Below, one piece after another: positions 49,752 to 62,993 of a stretch of DNA of 64,000 nt. The notes under the pieces were generated by a model. The model saw nothing but the letters and a program-made list of their open reading frames with translations. It was not told the origin of the DNA and made no database searches. Every line of letters starts with the position of its first letter. Position 1 is the first letter of the stretch. Made by a program: the position numbers and the translations under genes. The stretch is from positions 78,908 through 142,907 of the forward strand of contig NZ_JBBHZZ010000008.1 in NCBI RefSeq assembly GCF_037482405.1, given 5' to 3'. This DNA comes from Pseudokineococcus marinus. GTDB taxonomy: Bacteria > Actinomycetota > Actinomycetes > Actinomycetales > Quadrisphaeraceae.

Positions 49752-51155
49752 TCAGGCCGCGGCGGCGGCGACCCGTCGGGGCGTGCGGTCGTCGAGCACC
49801 TTGGGCTGCACGACGACCATGAGCACGGTGACGGCGAGGGTGGCCGCGCCGACCATGACGGCGACCATGCCCACGGCCCCGCCGCCGACCAGGCCGACGA
49901 TCGGAGCGGCGAGCGCGCCGATGCCGAACTGCGTGCACCCGAGCACGGCCGCGGCGGTGCCGGCGGCCCGCCCGTGGCGCGTGAGGGCGAGCGCGGGCCC
50001 GTTCGGCAGGACGAAGCCGATGGAGCCGAGCGTGAGCCACAGCGGCACGAGGAGGCCGAAGAGGCCACCCGTCTCCGTGGCGACGAGCACGAGCAGCGTC
50101 GCCGTCAGCACGAGCGCCGACGTGAGCCCGGCCTGCATGACCCGCACCGGGTGGAAGCGCTCGGCGAGCACGGGGTTGAGCTGCGTCGCCCCGATGAGCA
50201 GGACGGCGCCGCTGCCGAAGGCCAGCGCGTACTGCTGCTGCGAGAGGCCGTAGACGTCCTGCAGCACGAAGGTCGAGCCGGAGATGTAGGCGAACATGAT
50301 GGAGAAGGCCAGCCCCGCGACGAGCACGAGCCCGACGAAGCGGCGGTCCTTCAGCAGCGAGCCGTAGGTGCGGACGACGGACGCGGCGCCGCCGTGGCGA
50401 CGGCGCTCGGGCGGCAGCGTCTCGGGCAGCAGCTTGGCCGCCACCAGCAGGAGCACCACGGCGAAGCCCGCCAGGGTGACGAAGACCCCGCGCCAGCTCG
50501 TGTGGACGAGGAGGAAGCCGCCCAGGGTCGGCGCGACGATCGGCGCCGCCCCCATGACGAGCGTGAGCCGCGAGAGGGTGCGGGCCGCCGCGATGCCGCT
50601 GAAGAGGTCGCGCACGACGGCGAGCGCGACGACGGCGCTGGCCGCGCTGGCGACGCCCTGCAGGACGCGGGCCGCGGTGAGGAACTCGATGGTCGGCGCG
50701 AGCGAGCAGAGCACCGAGGCGACGGCGTGGGTGGCCACGCCCGACAGCAGGACCTTGCGCCGCCCGAAGCGGTCCGACAGGGGCCCGAGCACGAGCTGGC
50801 CGAGCGCGAGCCCGCCGAGCAGGCCGGTGAGGGTGAGCTGGGCCTGCGCCTGCGTGGCGAGCAGCTGCTCGCCGATGTTCGGCAGCGCGGGCAGGTACAT
50901 GTCGATCGTCAGCGGGCCGAGGGCCACGAGGACGCCGAGCGTGAGGATGAGACGGACGCGCTGCGCCGTCGTCCAGGAGGCGCCGACGTCGGGCAGCACC
51001 TCGTCGGCGCCCTCGTCGTGGGCGCCGTCGTGGTGCGCAGGGCCCTGCGGCACGACCGCCTCGCCGGCGTCCGGGCCCTGCGGCGGCGCGGTGCGGGCGG
51101 CGGGCACGCCCTGCCCGTCGAGCGGGCGGGTGGTGGAGCGGGGGGTGGCAGTCAC
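49752..51155 (-). CDS. Bcr/CflA family MFS drug exporter
   Basis: A 467-residue transporter with a long polar N-terminal extension (about 75 residues, rich in Pro, Ala and acidic residues) and 12 predicted helices. LGPLTIDMYLPALPNIGEQL and the motif GPLSDRFGRRKVLLSG are signatures of the Bcr/CflA drug-resistance group; further marks are ARVLQGVASAASAVVALAVVRD and APIVAPTLGGFL. It should export drugs or metabolites by proton antiport. AGGAAG precedes the GTG at 51155. Confidence 0.9.
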   Translation of the reverse strand: MTATPRSTTRPLDGQGVPAARTAPPQGPDAGEAVVPQGPAHHDGAHDEGADEVLPDVGASWTTAQRVRLILTLGVLVALGPLTIDMYLPALPNIGEQLLATQAQAQLTLTGLLGGLALGQLVLGPLSDRFGRRKVLLSGVATHAVASVLCSLAPTIEFLTAARVLQGVASAASAVVALAVVRDLFSGIAAARTLSRLTLVMGAAPIVAPTLGGFLLVHTSWRGVFVTLAGFAVVLLLVAAKLLPETLPPERRRHGGAASVVRTYGSLLKDRRFVGLVLVAGLAFSIMFAYISGSTFVLQDVYGLSQQQYALAFGSGAVLLIGATQLNPVLAERFHPVRVMQAGLTSALVLTATLLVLVATETGGLFGLLVPLWLTLGSIGFVLPNGPALALTRHGRAAGTAAAVLGCTQFGIGALAAPIVGLVGGGAVGMVAVMVGAATLAVTVLMVVVQPKVLDDRTPRRVAAAAA

Positions 51156-51331
51156 GGTCTGCTTCCTGGGGCGGGGCGCGGACGCCGGCGGTCGGTCGGA
51201 CGGTCGGCGGCTGCGCTGCGCACCTGGGAGGTCGAAGCCCGTGCCTGCGGCATCTGTTCCCGAGGCCAGCATCGCACCCGGATCGCCCGTCCGCCATGCC
51301 CGTTTCGCGAGCTGGCGACGGCGTCACCCGG

Positions 51332-51383
51332 CGAGGTGGCAGCCCCTCGTCGTGGAAGAGCGCGACGAGGCGCTGCCACCTCG
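51332..51383. terminator. Hairpin downstream of dcd
   Basis: CGAGGTGGCAGC (51332-51343) pairs with GCTGCCACCTCG (51372-51383), with an inner CCTCGTCG/CGACGAGG stem. It lies 41 bp after the dcd stop. The outer arm closely resembles that of the hairpin at 11303-11352. Confidence 0.7.
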
Positions 51384-51424
51384 GCGCCCGGCGCGCGCCA
51401 GCGCTGACGGGCGCGGACGCCGCG

Positions 51425-52000
51425 TCAGACGCGGGTGCGGTGGAAGCTCTGGGAGGAGCGGCTCGCCGTCGGGCCGCGCTGGCCCTGGTAGCGGGAGCCG
51501 TGCCGGTCGCTGCCGTAGGGGTGCTCCGCCGCCGAGGAGAGGCGGAAGAAGCAGAGCTGGCCGATCTTCATGCCCGGCCACAGCGTGATGGGCAGCGTCG
51601 CGACGTTGGAGAGCTCGAGCGTCACGTGCCCGGAGAAGCCCGGGTCGATGAAGCCGGCCGTGGAGTGCGTGAGCAGCCCCAGGCGCCCGAGCGAGGACTT
51701 GCCCTCCAGGCGCGCGGCGACGTCGTCGGGCAGCGTGACGACCTCGAAGGTCGAGGCCAGGACGAACTCGCCCGGGTGCAGGACGAAGGGCGCGTCGGGC
51801 TCGACCTCGACGAGGCGGGTGAGGTCGGGCTGCTCCTGCGCCGGGTCGATGACCGCGTACTTGTGGTTGTCGAAGAGCCGGAAGAAGCGGTCGAGGCGGA
51901 CGTCGACGCTGGACGGCTGCACCATCGCCTCGTCCAGCGGCTCCAGGACGACGCGGCCGGAGGAGAGCTCGGCGCGGATGTCCCGGTCGGAGAGCAGCAC
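51425..52000 (-). CDS. dcd: dCTP deaminase, probably bifunctional
   Basis: A 191-residue trimeric nucleotide hydrolase. MVQPSSVDVRLDRFFRLF, the catalytic GKSSLGRLGLLTHSTAGFIDPGF and WPGMKIGQLCFFRLS match Dcd; actinobacterial members convert dCTP directly to dUMP (deaminase plus dUTPase), feeding thymidylate synthesis and avoiding free dUTP. The C-terminal Tyr/Gly/Arg-rich segment (SRYQGQRGPTASRS) closes the active site. GTG at 52000 is supported by TACCGT six bases upstream. Confidence 0.95.
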   Translation of the reverse strand: MLLSDRDIRAELSSGRVVLEPLDEAMVQPSSVDVRLDRFFRLFDNHKYAVIDPAQEQPDLTRLVEVEPDAPFVLHPGEFVLASTFEVVTLPDDVAARLEGKSSLGRLGLLTHSTAGFIDPGFSGHVTLELSNVATLPITLWPGMKIGQLCFFRLSSAAEHPYGSDRHGSRYQGQRGPTASRSSQSFHRTRV

Positions 52001-52006
52001 GCGCGC

Positions 52007-52012
52007 ACGGTA
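52007..52012 (-). promoter_or_regulatory. -10 box of leaderless dcd
   Basis: The minus strand reads TACCGT, six bases, then the GTG of dcd. Confidence 0.5.
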
Positions 52013-52085
52013 GCGGGCGCCGGCGAGCCGGGGGGCCCGCGTCCGGCCCGGGCGGCGGACGTGCGGCGACGCCGCCGGCTCCGGG

Positions 52086-52091
52086 TACAGT
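52086..52091 (+). promoter_or_regulatory. Probable -10 box of tRNA-Gly
   Basis: TACAGT lies 30 bases before the tRNA start in otherwise GC-rich sequence. No clear -35 was identified. Confidence 0.4.
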
Positions 52092-52121
52092 GGCGCCCGC
52101 TCGCCGCAGGGCGGGCCGCAC

Positions 52122-52192
52122 GCGGGTGTAGTTCAGTGGCAGAACTTCAGCTTCCCAAGCTGATAGCGCGGGTTCGATTCCCGTCACCCGCT
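52122..52192 (+). tRNA. tRNA-Gly (anticodon CCC)
   Basis: GCGGGTG pairs with CACCCGC in the acceptor stem, the anticodon stem TCAGC/GCTGA holds the loop TTCCCAA giving CCC, and the T loop is GTTCGATTC. CCA is not encoded. Confidence 0.95.
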
Positions 52193-52199
52193 CCGAGCA

Positions 52200-52233
52200 C
52201 GAGGGCCCCGACCGCACGCGGTCGGGGCCCTCG
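52200..52233. terminator. Perfect 16-bp hairpin after tRNA-Gly
   Basis: CGAGGGCCCCGACCGC and its exact complement are separated by two bases, directly after the tRNA gene and before the convergent diiron protein gene. Confidence 0.85.
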
Positions 52234-52268
52234 CCCGTCCGGTGGCCTCTGACGACCGCCGCAGCCGC

Positions 52269-53150
52269 TCAGGCGGCGACGAGACGCCCGCCCACCCGCT
52301 CGCGGTAGCTCGCCGCGGCGTCGCGGAACGCCTTCAGCGCGTACGCCGGCACCTTGAGCCCCTCCTCGTGGGCCCAGAGCAGCTGGGTCTCGAGGCGGGA
52401 GACGTCCTCCGCGCAGCGCACGAGGTCGTCGTCGAGGCCGAGGTCGACGATGACGCCGCCGAAGCGCGTGCGCTGCTCGGCGCTCTTCGCCCCGACGAGG
52501 CTGTAGGCCTTCGAGCGCAGCACGCGCGCGAGGTGCATCTGCCACGGGGCCAGCGCGCCGGAGCGCACCATCTCCTCCGCGCTGAGCCGGTAGAAGGCGA
52601 AGTGACCGGGCTCCTGCACCTTGATGGCGTCGACGACGGTGCGCTGCACGGCGGTCTCCCCCATGGCGGCGAGGCCGTCGCTCATCTTCCGGTAGGCGAG
52701 CATCGCGGCCTTCTCGGTCGCCGCGCCGGTCAGGTAGTAGAGGAGCCGGATGACCTCGTGCACCGGCGACAGGTGGGCGAGCGCGCCGAGGACGCGGACC
52801 CGCGCGGGCACGTCACCGGTGTTGGCCTCGACCGGGGGCATGCCGAGGCGCTGGGCGAGGGTGTCGAGCAGGACGCCGTGGCGCTCCTCCTGCGGGCTCC
52901 AGACGTCGGCGTAGAAGCGGCGGTCCGTCTCGCCGACGTCGGGGAGCATCACCGCGAGCTCGAGGACGTTGCGCTCGACCTCCATCTCGACGCGCGCCAT
53001 GTAGTCGAGGGAGGCGCCGAAGCGCTCGCGGACGGCGCGCGGGTCGCGCACCGAGTAGTCGGCGGACGCGAGGTCGATGGGCGGGTGCTTGTCGGCGAGG
53101 CGGTCGACGTGCTCGGCGATGCGGGCGGCGTCGGTCCTGGGGGCGGACAT
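52269..53150 (-). CDS. Ferritin-like diiron protein, acyl-ACP desaturase family
   Basis: A 293-residue, mainly helical protein. Diiron ligand motifs are MEVERNVLEL (helix 1), SPQEERHG (the E-x-x-H pair) and, about 100 residues later, KVQEPGHFAFYR (second E-x-x-H). This pattern fits the acyl-ACP desaturase group, related to mycobacterial DesA proteins, which introduce double bonds into acyl chains bound to carrier protein. The protein is divergent from recC. Substrate and even desaturase activity are inferred; another ferritin-like oxygenase role is possible. GAGGAG precedes the ATG at 53150. Confidence 0.7.
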   Translation of the reverse strand: MSAPRTDAARIAEHVDRLADKHPPIDLASADYSVRDPRAVRERFGASLDYMARVEMEVERNVLELAVMLPDVGETDRRFYADVWSPQEERHGVLLDTLAQRLGMPPVEANTGDVPARVRVLGALAHLSPVHEVIRLLYYLTGAATEKAAMLAYRKMSDGLAAMGETAVQRTVVDAIKVQEPGHFAFYRLSAEEMVRSGALAPWQMHLARVLRSKAYSLVGAKSAEQRTRFGGVIVDLGLDDDLVRCAEDVSRLETQLLWAHEEGLKVPAYALKAFRDAAASYRERVGGRLVAA

Positions 53151-53332
53151 GGCGGTCGGGCTCCTCGGGGGTTCTCTCGGCGCCGGACGGCCGGCGCTGC
53201 TCGTCCTCCCTTCGGCACCGCGGGCCCCCGGGTTCACCCCCGCGGCGGTTCCCAGCCGACTGGCAGCCTCCGGCCGGCAGCCTCCGACCGGGCGCCGGTG
53301 GGCGGTCGGCCCCGGCTGTCGGCCCCCTCTCC

Positions 53333-53338
53333 TAGCCT
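53333..53338 (+). promoter_or_regulatory. Possible -10 box of recCBD
   Basis: TAGCCT stands 58 bases before the recC start in the 246-bp divergent region; that region shows nothing else distinctive. No matching -35 was identified. Confidence 0.3.
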
Positions 53339-53396
53339 GCGCACGGCGCCGCCGGCCGTCCCGGCCCCGGCGCGAGCGAGCGGGAGAGGGGGACGC

Positions 53397-57052
<3,656 letters not shown>

Positions 57053-57056
<4 letters not shown>

Positions 57057-60000
57057 GCGCGCCGTCGCCGGACGCCGCGGGCGACGGGCCCGCCGTGCCC
57101 CCGGTCGCCGACGCCCCTCTCGACGTGGCCCCTCTCGACGTGGCCTCGGTCGCCGACACCCCGGAGGACGACGCCCCGGTCGACGAGCCCCGCGCCTTCC
57201 GGCTCGAGGACCCGCTGCCCCGCGGCACGACCCTGCTGGAGGCGAGCGCGGGCACGGGCAAGACCTGGACCATCGCCGCGCTCGTCGCCCGCTACGTCGC
57301 CGAGGCGGGCCTGCCGGTCGAGCAGCTGCTCGTCATGACCTTCAGCCGCGAGTCCACCCGCGAGCTGCGCGAGCGGGTGCGCGCCCGCCTCGTCGAGGCC
57401 CGCGACGCCCTGGCCCGCGACGTCCCGCCGGAGGAGGAGCCCGACGAGCTGCTCGCGCTGCTGCGCCGCGGAGGCGCCGACGACGTGGCGCTCCGCCGAC
57501 GCCGGCTGGCCGACGCTCTGGCGTCCTTCGACGCGGCCACCGTGACGACGACGCACGGCTTCTGCCAGCGGGTGCTCCTCACGCTCGGCGCGGGCGCCGA
57601 CCACGACGCGCGGACCCAGCTCGTCGAGGACGTGCGCGACGTCGTCGACGAGGTGGCGCACGACCTCTACCTGCGCCGGTGGGCCGTGCCGGGCGCCGAG
57701 GAGCCGGCCCTGTCCCCCGCGGACTTCCGCGACCTCGCGCGGGTCAGCGCGCTCGACCCGGCCACCGACCTGCTGCCGCGGGACGGCGACCACGACGTCC
57801 CCGCGCTGCCCGCGCTGCGCGCCCGCGTGGGCCGCGCCGTCCGCGCGGAGGTGCAGCGCCGGCTCCGCGCGGCCGGGCAGATGGGCTACGACGACCTCCT
57901 GCTGCGCCTGGCGCACGTCCTCGAGGACGCGAGCGGCGGTCCGCGAGCCCGGGAGCGCCTGCGGGCGCTGCACCGCGTCGTCCTCGTGGACGAGTTCCAG
58001 GACACCGACCCCGTGCAGTGGCGGGTGCTGCGCGCGGCGTTCCACGACGCGCCGGCGGCGGTCGCCGCGGGGGCGGCGGGCGGAGGCGTCGCGCGGGCCC
58101 TCGTCCTCGTCGGCGACCCGAAGCAGGCGGTCTACGGCTTCCGCGGGGCGGACGTGCGCGCCTACCTGGACGCCCGCGACGCGGCCTCGGACCTGCGGAC
58201 CCTCGCCACCAACCAGCGCAGCGACGAGCCGGTGCTGCGGGGGCTCGACGCCGTCCTCGCCGGCGCCGCCCTCGGTGACGCCCGCATCCGCGTGCGCCCG
58301 CTCGCGGCCCGCTTCACCGGCCGCCGCGTCGCGGGCGTGCCGCCGGTGCGCCTGCGCGTCGTCCCCCGGGACGCGCTGCCGCTGACGCGCGACGGGCTCG
58401 CCCGCGTGCCCGGCATGCGGCGCCGCGTGGTCGACGACGTCGCCGCCCAGGTCGTCGCGCTCGTCGGCGGAGCGGTGACGACGACCGCGCCCGAGCGGCG
58501 CCGCCGCGCGGACCACCCGTCGGCCGCTCCCGACGGGCCCGCCCCCGCCGGCGACGTCGGCGAGGAGCGGCCGCTCGCGCCGGGCGACGTCGCGGTGCTC
58601 GTGCGGACCAACGCGCAGGCCCAGATGGTCCGCGAGGCGCTGGAGCGGGTCCGCGTGCCCGTCGTCGTCGGGGGGCGCACGAGCGTCTTCACGACGCCGG
58701 CCGCCTCCGACTGGACCGTCCTCCTCGAGGCCCTCGAGCAGCCGCAGCGCAGCGCCCGGGTGCGACTGCTCGCGCTGGGCGCCTTCGGCGGCCACGACGC
58801 CGCGTCCCTCGACGCCGGCGGTGACGCGCTCGTCGACGACCTCGGGCTGCGCGTGCGCGCGTGGGCCCGGCTCCTCGACCTCCGCGGGGTCGGCGCGCTG
58901 CTCGAGGCCGTGCAGCGGCCGCGGCCCGACGCCGCCGGCCTCGCCGAGCGGCTGCTCGGGACGGTCGGCGGCGAGCGCCGGCTCACCGACCTGCGGCACG
59001 TCGGGCAGGTGCTGCACGAGGCCGCCGTGCGCGACGGCCTCGGCGTCTCGGCGCTGCTGGCGTGGCTGCGCGAGCAGGTCGAGGAGGCCGGGCGCGACGG
59101 CGTCGTCGAGCGCAGCCGCCGGCTGGAGTCCGACGCCGCGGCGGTGCAGGTCCTCACCGTGCACACGAGCAAGGGCCTGGAGTTCCCCGCCGTGCTCGTG
59201 CCCTTCGCGTGGGACATGTGGCAGAACACCAAGCCCTCCACGGCCCTCGTCCACGACGCCGACGGGCGCCGGTGCCGCGACGTCGGGGGCCCCGGCGCAC
59301 CGGGATGGGCCGACCACGTGCGCGAGCACCACCGCTCGGAGTCCGACGAGGAGCTGCGCCTCGCGTACGTGGCGCTGACCCGGGCCGCGAGCCACCTCAC
59401 GGCCTGGTGGGCGGGGACGACGAACACCGGCCGCGGCCCCCTGCACCGGCTGCTGCTGCACCGCCCTGCGGGCGTCGGAGCGCCCGACCTCCCCGGGTCA
59501 CCCGACGACGGCGTCCCCCCGGCCGTCGTGCCGGTGCCCTCCGACGACGACGCCCTGGCCGCCCTGGCGGCGCGGGCGGCCGCGAGCGACGGCTCCCTGG
59601 TCGTCGAGCGCGTCGCCGGCCCGCCCGACGGCCGGCCGTGGCGCGCGCCCGACCGGGTCGTCGACGGCCTGGCGGCGGCCCGGTGGAGCCGGAGCCTCGA
59701 CGCGTCCTGGCGCCGCACCTCCTACAGCGCCCTCACCGCCGCGGCGCACGACGCCGGGCCCGCGCCCGCGGGCGGCGCCCTCGTCGAGCCGGAGGCGGCG
59801 GTCGAGGACGACGAGCGCCTGCCCGCGGACGGCGCTCCCGCCCGCGCCGGGGCGTCGGGCGGAGCGGGCCCGTCGCCCGCGGCGGTGCCCTCGGCGTGGG
59901 ACGCCCTCGCCGGCAGCGCGCGCTTCGGCGTGCTCGTCCACGCCGTCCTCGAGGAGCTCGACCCCTCGACCCTCGCCGCTCCCGACGGCCGTCCCGACGG

Positions 60001-60784
60001 CGCTCCGGACCGGGTGCTGCGCGACCTCGTGGCCGAGCAGGCCGCGGCGCAGGGGCTCGCCCTCGACGTCGACGTGCTCACCGGAGCCCTCGACCTCGCC
60101 CTGAGGACACCCCTCGGACCGCTCGCGGGCGGGCGCCGCCTCGTCGACGTCCCCGCGCGCGACCGCCTCCCGGAGATGGACTTCGAGCTGCCCCTCGCCG
60201 GGGGCGACGACGCCGGGGCCGCCGCGCTGCGCCCCTCCCTCGCCGGGCTCGTGCCGCTGTGGCGGCGGCACTGCCCCGAGGGACCGCTGGCCTCCTACGC
60301 CGACGCGCTCGAGCACCTCACCGCGGACGGCGAGCACGAGGACACGGGCCAGGTCGGCGGGCTGCGCGGCTACCTCACCGGCAGCGTCGACGCGGTGCTG
60401 CGGCTGCCCGCGCCCGACGGGGGCGACGCGCGCTACGTCGTCGTGGACTACAAGACGAACCGCCTCGGCGTCCCCGAGCGGCCGCTCACGTCGTGGGACT
60501 ACCGCCCGGCGGCGATGGAGGAGGCCATGGTGGCCGCGCACTACCCGCTCCAGGCGCTGCTGTACCAGGTGGCCCTGCACCGCTTCCTGCGCTGGCGGCT
60601 GCCCGGGTACGCGCCGGAGCGCCACCTCGGCGGAGCGCTGTACCTCTTCGTGCGCGGGATGGTCGGGCCGTCGGTGGCGCCCGCGGAGGACGGCGCGGTG
60701 CCCGGCGTCATGGCGTGGGCGACGCCGCCCGCGCTCGTGGTCGCGGCGTCCGACCACCTCGCCGGCCGCGGGACGGCCCCGTGA
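57053..60784 (+). CDS. recB: Exonuclease V beta subunit, helicase-nuclease
   Basis: A 1243-residue UvrD-like 3'-5' helicase with a C-terminal nuclease. Walker A is LEASAGTGKTWT (about residue 61), the DExx box is VVLVDEFQDTDPVQW, and motifs QAVYGFRGADV, TVHTSKGLEFPAVLVPF and LAYVALTRA follow. The nuclease motif VVVDYKTNRLG lies near residue 1130 and is intact. RecBCD processes double-strand ends for recombination and degrades foreign linear DNA. GTGA overlaps join it to recC (57053-57056) and recD (60781-60784). Confidence 0.95.
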
Positions 60785-62751
60785 GCGGCGACCCGCGCGC
60801 CGGGGACCTGGCGCTGCGCGCCACCGGGCTGTTGCGCGACTTCAACCGGGCCGGCCTGCTGCACGCCGCGGACGTCCACGTCGCCCGCCGCCTGGGCGCG
60901 CTCGCCGGGGAGGAGGACGAGGCCGTCCTGCTCGCCGCGGCGCTCGTGGTCCGCTCCACCCGGCAGGGCTCGGTCGTCGTCGACCTCGCGACGGCCCGGG
61001 AGACGACCGCCGCGGACGACGTCGACGACGAGGCGGACGACGGCGCCCGGTCCACGACGGAGGGGACGGCGGACGAGGGAGCGGCAGCAGGCGGCGCGGT
61101 CGACGCCGTGGTGTGGCCGGGCGAGGACTGGGCCGCCCGCGTGGCGGCCAGCCCCCTCGCCGGAGGCCCCCTGCGCGTCGAGGGCGGTCGCGTCTGGCTC
61201 GGCCGCTACCGCGACCAGGAGGAGCTCGTCGCGCGCGAGCTCGCGACCCGGGCCGCCGACGTGCCCGACGACCTCGACGCGGGCGTCCTGCGCCGCGCCC
61301 TCGACCGTCTCTTCGACCCGGCGGACGCCGACCAGCGGGAGGCCGCCGCGGGCTGCGCGCTCGCCCGCGTCTCCGTCCTCGCAGGGGGCCCGGGCACGGG
61401 CAAGACGACGACGGTCTCGAAGGTCGTCGCACTGCTGCGCGAGCAGCACCCGACGTGGCGGGTGGCGCTGGCCGCCCCCACCGGGCGCGCGGCCGCGCGG
61501 CTCGCCGAGGCCGTCCGCGACTCCTCGGCGCACCTGCCGGAGGAGGACCGCGAGCGGCTCGGCGACCTGCCGGCGACGACGCTGCACCGCCTCCTCGGCT
61601 GGCGGCCGGACGCGCGGCACCGCTTCCGCCACGACCGCTCCGACCGGCTCGCCCTCGAGGTCCTCGTCGTCGACGAGAGCTCGATGGTCTCGCTCACCCT
61701 CATGGCGCGGCTGCTCGAGGCGCTGCGCCCCCACACGCGGCTCGTGCTCGTCGGGGACCCCGACCAGCTGGCCTCGGTCGAGGCGGGCACGGTGCTGGGC
61801 GACCTCGTCGACGCCGGCGCCGGCGGCGGGGGGCACCCCCGCCTCGCGGACGCCCTCGCGCGGGTGGGCGCCCTCCCCGCCGACGATCCCGGTCGGCACG
61901 ACCCGTGGGACGTCGGCGCCCGGACGGCGAGGCCGGTCACCGTGCGCGACGGGGTCAGCCTGCTGCGCACCACCCGCCGCTACGCGGGCGGTGGGGTGGT
62001 GGACCGCCTCGCGGCCGCCGTCCGCGACGGGCGCGGCGAGGACGCCCTCGCCGTCCTGCTCGCGGGCGACCCGGGCGCCGTCCTGCTGCCGACCACGGCC
62101 GACGCGGTGCCGGAGGCCGACCTGGACGACGTCCGCGACGACGTGGTCGCCGCCGCGACGGCGCTGGGGGCGGCGGCGCGGGCCGGCGACGCCGCGGGCG
62201 CCCTCGCCGCGCTCGACCGGCACCGCCTGCTGACGGCGCACCGCGCGGGCCCGCGCGGGCTGCGGCGGTGGGGCGAGCTGGCCGAGCGCTGGACGCGGTC
62301 GGCCGAGGCGGCCGCGGGCGTCCCCCGCGTGCGCCGCACGGACGGCCACCACGTCGGCGAGCCGCTCCTCGTGACGGTCAACGACCCGGCCACCGGGCTG
62401 TCCAACGGCGACGTCGCCGTCCTCGTCGACGACGGCGCGGGCGGCCTCGCGGCCGCCGTGGGTGACCGCCGGGACCCGCGGCTCCTGCCACTGGGGCGGC
62501 TGCCGAGCACCCGGGCCCTGCACGCGATGACGGTGCACCGCAGCCAGGGCAGCCAGTTCGACGCCGTGACGCTCGTCCTGCCGCCGGCCGGCTCGCCCCT
62601 GCTGACGCGGGAGACGCTGTACACGGCGCTGACCCGCGCGCGCGAGCGCGTGCGCGTCGTCGGCGACGCCGAGGCGCTGCTCGCCGCCGTCTCGCGTCCG
62701 GCCGCCCGGGCCTCGGGGCTGCGCGAGCGGCTGCGGCCCCCGCCCGTGTAG
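60781..62751 (+). CDS. recD: Exonuclease V alpha subunit, helicase
   Basis: A 656-residue SF1B 5'-3' helicase. Walker A is LAGGPGTGKTTTVSKV (about 200), the Walker B segment is LVVDESSMVSLTLMARL, and later motifs are LVLVGDPDQLASVEAG, LLRTTRRYAGGG, TVHRSQGSQFDAVTLVLP and LYTALTRARERV. An acidic insert (about 80-105) interrupts the N-terminal RecB-binding part. It completes the RecBCD complex and is the last gene of the operon. The 242 bp that follow hold no clear gene or hairpin. Confidence 0.95.
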   Translation: MSGDPRAGDLALRATGLLRDFNRAGLLHAADVHVARRLGALAGEEDEAVLLAAALVVRSTRQGSVVVDLATARETTAADDVDDEADDGARSTTEGTADEGAAAGGAVDAVVWPGEDWAARVAASPLAGGPLRVEGGRVWLGRYRDQEELVARELATRAADVPDDLDAGVLRRALDRLFDPADADQREAAAGCALARVSVLAGGPGTGKTTTVSKVVALLREQHPTWRVALAAPTGRAAARLAEAVRDSSAHLPEEDRERLGDLPATTLHRLLGWRPDARHRFRHDRSDRLALEVLVVDESSMVSLTLMARLLEALRPHTRLVLVGDPDQLASVEAGTVLGDLVDAGAGGGGHPRLADALARVGALPADDPGRHDPWDVGARTARPVTVRDGVSLLRTTRRYAGGGVVDRLAAAVRDGRGEDALAVLLAGDPGAVLLPTTADAVPEADLDDVRDDVVAAATALGAAARAGDAAGALAALDRHRLLTAHRAGPRGLRRWGELAERWTRSAEAAAGVPRVRRTDGHHVGEPLLVTVNDPATGLSNGDVAVLVDDGAGGLAAAVGDRRDPRLLPLGRLPSTRALHAMTVHRSQGSQFDAVTLVLPPAGSPLLTRETLYTALTRARERVRVVGDAEALLAAVSRPAARASGLRERLRPPPV

Positions 62752-62993
62752 CGCCGCTCCGGCTGCCGAGGACCGTCGGAGGCGCCAGGCCGGCGCCCCG
62801 ACGGCGGCGTGCGGCGCCGCGACGGCGGGCACACGCTCACGACGGGTCGTCCGGGTCGCCCGTGACGGCGCCGCGGAGGTCCGTCGCACCGGAGCGGCAC
62901 CGCAGGAGCGCCGGGCTCCAGGCCGGGGCGGTGGGCGTCGATGCACGGCGGAGCGGGTGGGGCACCGACACGACACGACAGGAGGTGGACGCG

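Noticed and set aside
49283..50253. Plus-strand frames crossing the tRNA-Ser gene
   Set aside because: They run through a structured tRNA and have no family features.
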